Source: DATAYA01 sp036272815 (GTDB taxonomy: Bacteria; Pseudomonadota; Alphaproteobacteria; Acetobacterales; Acetobacteraceae). From it: 10,423 nt of DNA. The stretch lies in contig DATAYA010000181.1 of NCBI GenBank assembly GCA_036272815.1, positions 1-10,423 on the forward strand, given 5' to 3'. This document shows, one piece after another, positions 6,422 through 10,423 of this stretch (the stretch's first letter is position 1; each line of letters begins with the position of its first letter). A model generated the notes under the pieces. That model was not told the DNA's origin. It saw only the letters and a list, made by a program, of their open reading frames with translations, and made no database searches. The position numbers were made by a program, and so were the translations under genes.

Positions 6422-7428
6422 CACTCCGGTCCCGGGCGCCCCTCGGCCGCGCGGCCCCGCAGCGCCTCGGTCAGGTGGAAGTTGCGGTAGTCGAGCGCGC
6501 GGCGGCCGTCCGCGGTGAGGCCGAACATGTCGACGAAGCGGGCGCCGAACAGGATCTCGTCGGCGAGATAGGAGGTGCGGGCGTGGATCGTCTGCGACAG
6601 CGACTCGTCGGTGCCGCTCACCGTCACCAGCAGCTCCGCCTCTTCGGCGCGCAGCGACTCCGGCGTCGCGCCAAACAGCGGACTTGCCGCATCGATCGCG
6701 TGCATCGCCGTCATCGTCAGCGCGAACACCGGCGTGCGGGTGCGAGAGAGCTTCAGGTCATGGAAGCGGCGGAATTGCTCCCCCTCGGCGGTGCGCAGCG
6801 TGCGCAGCAGGGTCATCGCGACCTCGGCCTGGAGGATCTGGTTGCGCCGCTCGTTGGCGAGCCGGACCATCACCGTCGGCACCGCGTCCTGCAGCGCGAC
6901 CACGGCGTTGCGGCTGAACATGATGCGCGCCCGCGGGCGGGAGAAGCGGGCGAAGGCGAGGCCGGTGGCCAGGGCGAGCACCATGATCCCGAACAGCACT
7001 TCGGCCGTCATCAGCAGGTTGGCATAGAGCGTCTTCGGCACCATCACGCCGTAGCCGATCGTCGCCATGGTCTGGACGCTGAAGAAGAAGGCGTCGCTGA
7101 AGGAGCCCGGGCGGGCATTGGTGATGTCGTTCGGCTCCAGCAGATAGAGGGCGGCGAACACGACGTTGCTGCCGAGATAGAGCCCGGCGCCGATCGCGAC
7201 GAAGCGCTGCCAGGGCGCGGTCAGCGCGTGGTGGTAGGCATCGCCGAACCAGGTGTCGTGCAGTCCGACCACCTCCATCGCCGCGTCGCCGCGGCGGCGG
7301 ACCATGCGGGTCTGCGTGCCCGGCAGTGGCCCGTCCTCGGGCGGGCGCTGCAATGGCGGCGGTTCCGGCCGGCGGCGGTGCGGCGCCGATCTCGGCCTGC
7401 GATGGGGGGAACGGGCGGCCTCGGTCAT
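6421..7428 (-). CDS. Inward-rectifier (Kir) potassium channel, KirBac type
   Basis: This 335-residue channel has a cytoplasmic N-terminus with a basic, proline-rich extension (1-50). An amphipathic slide-helix region (about 54-70, HDTWFGDAYHHALT) follows, then TM1 (about 73-95). Next come the pore helix and selectivity filter FFFSVQTMATIGYG (104-117, filter TIGYG) and TM2 (about 124-150, ending ATGLAFARFSRPRARIMFS). The rest is the immunoglobulin-like cytoplasmic Kir domain, with VRLANERRNQI, RRFHDLKLSRTRTPVFAL, MHAIDAASPLFGATPE and a final DYRNFH. Wording and filter are closest to KirBac3.1 from memory. It should pass K+ across the inner membrane, gated by cytoplasmic ligands or lipids. ATG 7428 lies 13 bases after the anmK stop; longer in-frame starts run back inside anmK and are unlikely. 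The stop overlaps mutL. Confidence 0.93.
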   Translation of the reverse strand: MTEAARSPHRRPRSAPHRRRPEPPPLQRPPEDGPLPGTQTRMVRRRGDAAMEVVGLHDTWFGDAYHHALTAPWQRFVAIGAGLYLGSNVVFAALYLLEPNDITNARPGSFSDAFFFSVQTMATIGYGVMVPKTLYANLLMTAEVLFGIMVLALATGLAFARFSRPRARIMFSRNAVVALQDAVPTVMVRLANERRNQILQAEVAMTLLRTLRTAEGEQFRRFHDLKLSRTRTPVFALTMTAMHAIDAASPLFGATPESLRAEEAELLVTVSGTDESLSQTIHARTSYLADEILFGARFVDMFGLTADGRRALDYRNFHLTEALRGRAAEGRPGPE

Positions 7429-7441
7429 GGCAGCGAGCCTA

Positions 7442-8515
7442 TCACGCCGGCCGGGCGATGCGCCCCCCCGGCATCGGCCGGGGCACCCCGGTCGTCTCCG
7501 GCAGGCTGAGCGGGAGGCCGGCCGCGACGCGGGCGGCGAGGAAGCCGAAACACTGCGCCTCCAGCGCGTCGCCGTTCCAGCCGACGGCATCGACCGGATC
7601 GACCGGTGCGCCGAGCCGCGCCCGCAACGCCGCCATGATCGCGGGATTGCGCCGGCCGCCGCCGCAGACGAGCCAGCGGCGCGGCGGCTCGGGCAGCCGG
7701 GTCGCGGCAACGGCCGCGGCGGTGAAGTGCGCGAGTGTCGCCGCGCCGTCGGCGGCCGAGAGGTGGTTCACGCCGTCGAGCACGCGCGCGAAATCCAGCC
7801 GGTCGAGCGATTTCGGCCCGAGGCGGGCGAAGAACGGGTGCGCGAGCCAGCGCCCGAGCAGGGCCTCGTCGGCCACTCCGGCGGCGGCGAGCGCGCCATC
7901 GCGGTCCATCGGCTCGCCGGTACGGCGGTGCGCCCAGTCATCCAGCGCCGCATTGCCCGGCCCGGTGTCGCAGGCGGACAGGCCGCCGTCGCGGCCGAGG
8001 AAGGTGAGGTTGGCGACGCCGCCGATGTTGAGCACCGCGAGCGGCCGCTCCATCCCCGCCGCCAACGCGGCATGGAACAGCGGCACGAGCGGCGCGCCCT
8101 CGCCGCCGGCGGCGACGTCGGCGCTGCGGAAATCCCACGCGACCGGCAGACCCGTCTCGGCCGCGAGCCAGGCCGCGTCGCCGATCTGCCAGGTGCGGCG
8201 GCGCTCCGGCGCATGCAGGATGGTCTGTCCGTGCATCCCGATCAGGTCGGCCGGCTCGCCGATCGCCGCCACCGCCGCGCGATGCATCTCGGTCAGCCGC
8301 CGCTCGGCATCCGTGATCGCCGGATCGTCGGGCGCGATATCCGGTGCGAGATCGAGCAGCCGCCGCAACTCGGCCCTGAGCGCGTCGTCGTACGGCAGCG
8401 TCAGCGCCGGGCCGATCCGCCCGACCCGCTCGCCGTCGGTCTCGACCCAGGCGGCATCGACGCCGTCGAGCGAGGTGCCGCTCATCAGCCCGACGGTGCG
8501 TAGCATTCGGCCCAT
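7442..8515 (-). CDS. anmK: Anhydro-N-acetylmuramic acid kinase AnmK
   Basis: This 357-residue kinase of the hexokinase/actin-like fold opens and phosphorylates 1,6-anhydro-N-acetylmuramic acid with ATP and water, giving N-acetylmuramate-6-phosphate during cell-wall recycling in the cytoplasm. Family marks are GLMSGTSLDGVD (9-20, phosphate-binding loop), IGMHGQT (92-98), WQIGD (109-113), FRSADVAAGGEGAPLVP (129-145), VLNIGGVANLT (161-171), CDTGPGN (182-188, with Asp183 as probable catalytic base) and a late CGGGRRNP block. The length is normal. The first start at 8515 is used; an internal ATG at 8506, three codons later, is equally possible because neither has a strong ribosome binding site. 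It is the first gene of the minus-strand unit with the Kir channel and mutL, and is divergent from speD. Confidence 0.96.
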   Translation of the reverse strand: MGRMLRTVGLMSGTSLDGVDAAWVETDGERVGRIGPALTLPYDDALRAELRRLLDLAPDIAPDDPAITDAERRLTEMHRAAVAAIGEPADLIGMHGQTILHAPERRRTWQIGDAAWLAAETGLPVAWDFRSADVAAGGEGAPLVPLFHAALAAGMERPLAVLNIGGVANLTFLGRDGGLSACDTGPGNAALDDWAHRRTGEPMDRDGALAAAGVADEALLGRWLAHPFFARLGPKSLDRLDFARVLDGVNHLSAADGAATLAHFTAAAVAATRLPEPPRRWLVCGGGRRNPAIMAALRARLGAPVDPVDAVGWNGDALEAQCFGFLAARVAAGLPLSLPETTGVPRPMPGGRIARPA

Positions 8516-8554
8516 CGCCGGTGGGTAGCACGAACCCTGACGCGAACCAGCCAT

Positions 8555-8583
8555 GTGGGGGGATATTTTCGCTTGCACCCCAC
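8555..8583 (+). promoter_or_regulatory. Inverted repeat GTGGGG/CCCCAC overlapping the speD -35 region
   Basis: GTGGGG at 8555-8560 is the exact inverse of CCCCAC at 8578-8583, with 17 bases between. The dyad covers the proposed -35 hexamer of speD and lies in the anmK-speD divergent region, so it could be an operator for either direction. The pairing uses simple G and C runs, so chance occurrence in such GC-rich DNA is quite possible. Confidence 0.3.
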
Positions 8584-8601
8584 CCCCCCCGGCCCTATTT
8601 C
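8573..8601 (+). promoter_or_regulatory. Probable sigma70-type promoter of speD
   Basis: TTGCAC (8573-8578) and TATTTC (8596-8601) are separated by exactly 17 bases, the ideal spacing. Together they sit about 64 bases upstream of the speD ATG, leaving a leader of roughly 55-60 bases. The spacer carries an eight-base C run (8583-8590). The -35 box matches well and the -10 box is moderate. No equally good pair was found on the opposite strand for anmK. Confidence 0.5.
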
Positions 8602-8664
8602 CCGCGCCTTGGCCGAAGGGGGCGAGCCCGCCAAACAGGCCATCTGCATGGTTGGGGGTACGTG

Positions 8665-9120
8665 ATGAACGCACTCGCTCAACTGGGGATGGTCTCGGAG
8701 AACCCGAGCGAGAACCAGACGACGCAAACCTCCCTCGGGGAGGAAGCCAAGGACTATTTCGTGGAGCGCGACGGCATGCGCTTCGCCGGCGCACATCTGC
8801 TGGTGGATCTGTGGGGGGCCTCGAAACTCACCGATCCGGTGCACATCGAGCGTGCGCTGTGCGAGGCGGCGGTGGCGGCGAAGGCGACGATCCTGCACAG
8901 CCACTTCCACCACTTCTCGCCGAATGGCGGCGTGTCGGGGGTGATCGTGCTGGCGGAGAGCCACATCTCCATCCACACTTGGCCAGAGCGGGATTTCGCG
9001 GCGGTTGATATCTTCATGTGCGGCGCCTGCGACCCGGCGGATAGTCTGCCGGTCATCGAGGCGGCGTTCGCCCCCGAGCGGATGGACGTGGACGAGCAGC
9101 GGCGCGGCCGCATCGCCTGA
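8665..9120 (+). CDS. speD: S-adenosylmethionine decarboxylase proenzyme SpeD
   Basis: This 151-residue prokaryotic AdoMet decarboxylase supplies decarboxylated S-adenosylmethionine, the aminopropyl donor for spermidine. The proenzyme cleaves itself to create a pyruvoyl cofactor. The cleavage site is visible in LAESHISIHTWPE, between Glu98 and Ser99. His104 and Cys119 (in VDIFMCG) match the processing and catalytic His and Cys of the Thermotoga enzyme by spacing (+5 and +20 from the serine). HSHFHHFSPNGGVSGV (78-93) is also conserved. The N-terminal ~28 residues are a polar extension rich in Asn, Glu and Thr. ATG 8665 is chosen because GGGGG (8654-8658) precedes it and the frame upstream lacks family similarity. 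speE follows after 70 bases, separated by a stable hairpin. Confidence 0.95.
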   Translation: MNALAQLGMVSENPSENQTTQTSLGEEAKDYFVERDGMRFAGAHLLVDLWGASKLTDPVHIERALCEAAVAAKATILHSHFHHFSPNGGVSGVIVLAESHISIHTWPERDFAAVDIFMCGACDPADSLPVIEAAFAPERMDVDEQRRGRIA

Positions 9121-9139
9121 CCATCGGCCGGGGACTTGC

Positions 9140-9171
9140 GCGCGGCGCGGGGCGGAAGCTCCGCGCCGCGT
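9140..9171 (+). promoter_or_regulatory. Long stem-loop with GGAA tetraloop between speD and speE
   Basis: CGCGGCGCGGGGC (9141-9153) pairs with GCTCCGCGCCGCG (9158-9170) around the loop GGAA (9154-9157). This gives 12 Watson-Crick pairs plus one G-U, and a further G-U is possible at 9140/9171. GGAA fits the GNRA tetraloop class. No T-run follows, so a full intrinsic terminator is unlikely. The speE ribosome binding site begins 8-9 bases after the stem. Possible roles are mRNA stabilisation of the speD part, attenuation between the two genes, or influence on speE translation. Confidence 0.65.
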
Positions 9172-9190
9172 CCGCATGAGGAGGGCGATC

Positions 9191-10063
9191 ATGGCCACGG
9201 ATTGCTGGATCAACGAGACGCTCTATCCCGACTGGGGGCAGCGCTTCCGGGTCAAGCGCGAGCTGGCGCGCGTGCAGAGCGACTTCCAGGACATCGCGAT
9301 CTTCGAGAGCCATACGCACGGCCGGGTGATGGTGCTCGACGGCGTCATCCAGATCACCGAGGCCGACGAGTTCGTCTATCAGGAGATGCTGACCCATGTG
9401 CCGCTGCTGGCGCACGGGTCCGCCTCGCGCGTGCTCATCATCGGCGCCGGCGACGGCGGCGTCCTGCGTCGCGTGCTTGCGCACCGCAATGTCGCGCGCG
9501 CAGTGATGGTGGAAATCGACGGCGAAGTGATCCGGCTCGCCCGCGCGCACATGCCGGCGATTGCGGGCGACGCCTGGGACGATCCGCGCGCCGAGGTGAT
9601 CGTGGGCGACGGGATCGACCACGTCCGCCGTGCCGCGGATGCCTCGTATGACTGCATCATCGTCGACAGCACCGACCCGATCGGCGTCGGCGAGGTGCTG
9701 TTCACCGACGAGTTCTACCGCCATGCGGCGCGCGTGCTGGCGGATGGCGGCCTGATCGTCAACCAGTGCGGCGTGCCGTTCATGCAGGCCGACGAATTGC
9801 GCGAGACCTCGGCGCGGCGGGCGCGGTTCTTCCCGCATGTCGGCGCCTATGTCGCGGCGGTGCCGACCTATGTCGGCGGCTTCATGACGCTCGGCTTCGC
9901 GGCCATGCAGCCGGGGCTGGAGGCGGTTCCGGTCGCGACGATCCGGGCGCGGGCCGAGGCGGCGGGGATGCTTGGCACGACGCAGTACTGGACGCCGGAA
10001 GTCCACACCGCCGCCTTCGCGCTGCCGCCCTACATCGCCCGCCACCTGCCGGGCCGCACCTGA
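9191..10063 (+). CDS. speE: Spermidine synthase (polyamine aminopropyltransferase) SpeE
   Basis: This 290-residue enzyme transfers the aminopropyl group from decarboxylated AdoMet to putrescine, giving spermidine and methylthioadenosine, in the cytoplasm. The N-terminal beta domain is followed by a Rossmann-like domain. Conserved parts are LDGVIQITEADEFVYQEML (49-67), the nucleotide loop IIGAGDGGVLR (83-93), VEID (107-110), VGDGIDH (138-144), the catalytic IIVDSTDPIGVGEVLFT (156-172, with Asp159 as likely key acid), NQCGVPF (191-197) and the late TQYWTPEVHTAAFALP. ATG 9191 has a strong AGGAGGG (9179-9185) five bases upstream. An in-frame ATG at 9176 precedes and overlaps that site and is less likely. 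The preceding speD gene supports the substrate assignment, although a related aminopropyltransferase specificity cannot be excluded from sequence alone. Confidence 0.93.
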   Translation: MATDCWINETLYPDWGQRFRVKRELARVQSDFQDIAIFESHTHGRVMVLDGVIQITEADEFVYQEMLTHVPLLAHGSASRVLIIGAGDGGVLRRVLAHRNVARAVMVEIDGEVIRLARAHMPAIAGDAWDDPRAEVIVGDGIDHVRRAADASYDCIIVDSTDPIGVGEVLFTDEFYRHAARVLADGGLIVNQCGVPFMQADELRETSARRARFFPHVGAYVAAVPTYVGGFMTLGFAAMQPGLEAVPVATIRARAEAAGMLGTTQYWTPEVHTAAFALPPYIARHLPGRT

Positions 10064-10071
10064 ACCCGGGC

Positions 10072-10423
10072 ATGCGGCTGGAGACGGTCTGGCTCGATGT
10101 TCCGCAGGCGGCGGTCGAGGCCTACGAGGAGGCGCTCGCGACCGCCTGCCTCTCGGTCGGCTTCTTTCGCGACGAGGCGAGCGGCTTCTGGCGCCTCGAG
10201 GGCGTGAAGGAGGCGGGCGCCGACGAGGCATCCCTGGCGACGGCGCTCCTGCTCGCCGCTGCCGCGACCGGGACCGATGCCGCCCTTCACCGACGCGAGA
10301 CGCCGGTGGAGGGCTGGCTGGCGCGCACGCAGTCGGGATTTCCCGAGCAACGTATCGGCCGCCGCTTCGCGGTGCGCGGGACGCATCTGCCGCCCGCCAC
10401 GGCGCTCGGAAGAATAACGCTGG
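10072..10423 (+). CDS. prmA: Ribosomal protein L11 methyltransferase PrmA (3' end beyond window)
   Basis: The frame from ATG 10072 stays open to the window end, giving the first 117 residues of a longer protein. It starts MRLETVWLDVPQAAVEAYEEAL and continues VGFFRDEASGFWRLEGV. An acidic-to-alanine helix follows, then EGWLARTQSGFPEQRIGRRFAVRGTHL (about 81-107). This pattern matches the N-terminal substrate-recognition domain of alphaproteobacterial PrmA, where an aromatic-rich W-A-F-P-IGRRF-V-G-H block precedes the methyltransferase domain. PrmA trimethylates ribosomal protein L11 using S-adenosylmethionine. The catalytic domain is not in the window, so the call rests on the N-terminal part alone. 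The start lies 8 bases after the speE stop, with no clear ribosome binding site, which suggests co-transcription with speDE. Confidence 0.75.
   Translation, partial: MRLETVWLDVPQAAVEAYEEALATACLSVGFFRDEASGFWRLEGVKEAGADEASLATALLLAAAATGTDAALHRRETPVEGWLARTQSGFPEQRIGRRFAVRGTHLPPATALGRITL

Noticed and set aside
4748..6490. 580-residue plus-strand frame opposite mutL
   Set aside because: It is the Arg/Gln/His-rich reverse shadow of mutL, with no domain resemblance.
7429..7710. Upstream extension of the Kir channel frame to 7710
   Set aside because: It overlaps the conserved 3' end of anmK and is Arg/Ser/Pro-rich shadow sequence. ATG 7428 fits the gene spacing.
8611..8660. Possible riboswitch in the speD leader
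   Set aside because: Only short 4-bp GGCC and GGCG/CGCC pairings are found, and nothing resembling a known SAM or polyamine leader was recognised.
8521..8664. N-terminal extension of SpeD back to 8521
   Set aside because: It would run through the promoter and C-rich tract, lacks family similarity, and a ribosome binding site supports ATG 8665.

Overview
This is a high-GC, densely packed chromosomal segment. Codon use, gene repertoire and the style of the intergenic hairpins suggest an alphaproteobacterium of the Rhodospirillales, most likely the Acetobacteraceae. That placement is inference from general resemblance; no 16S or other marker lies in the window. Apart from the two edge fragments, the genes look intact. 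I see no transposase, phage gene, CRISPR array, tRNA or rRNA, and no gene-free stretch longer than about 150 bases.

Left part (2-3788, + strand): the tail of an unidentified Arg/Pro-rich protein comes first. It is followed by a compact four-gene cluster, suyA-suyB-comC-gntR. SuyA and SuyB are the small and large subunits of (2R)-sulfolactate sulfo-lyase, which splits (R)-sulfolactate into pyruvate and sulfite. ComC is an Ldh2-family dehydrogenase that should interconvert sulfopyruvate and (R)-sulfolactate. The last gene encodes a GntR/HutC-type regulator overlapping comC by 4 bases. A GntR-like palindrome, CTCTTATACAAGAG, lies just before suyA and is the natural candidate operator. A 60-base structured element made of two hairpins inside an outer stem fills almost the whole suyB-comC gap.

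Middle (3789-4683, + strand): an intergenic region with nested repeats leads into a secreted PEP-CTERM protein of unknown function. Its stop codon lies one base from the stop of the convergent mutL.

Right-middle (4685-8515, - strand): a tight unit transcribed anmK - Kir-type potassium channel - mutL. These genes cover peptidoglycan recycling, inward-rectifier K+ channel and mismatch repair. The channel and mutL are joined by a TGATG stop/start overlap.

Right end (8516-10423, + strand): a divergent intergenic region carries a plausible speD promoter with a C8 run in its spacer. It is followed by speD and speE, which make spermidine by way of decarboxylated S-adenosylmethionine and are separated by a long hairpin with a GGAA loop. 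The window ends inside what looks like prmA, the ribosomal protein L11 methyltransferase.

The most distinctive content is the self-contained sulfolactate desulfonation cluster with its candidate operator, and the structured RNA/DNA elements placed inside two operons.
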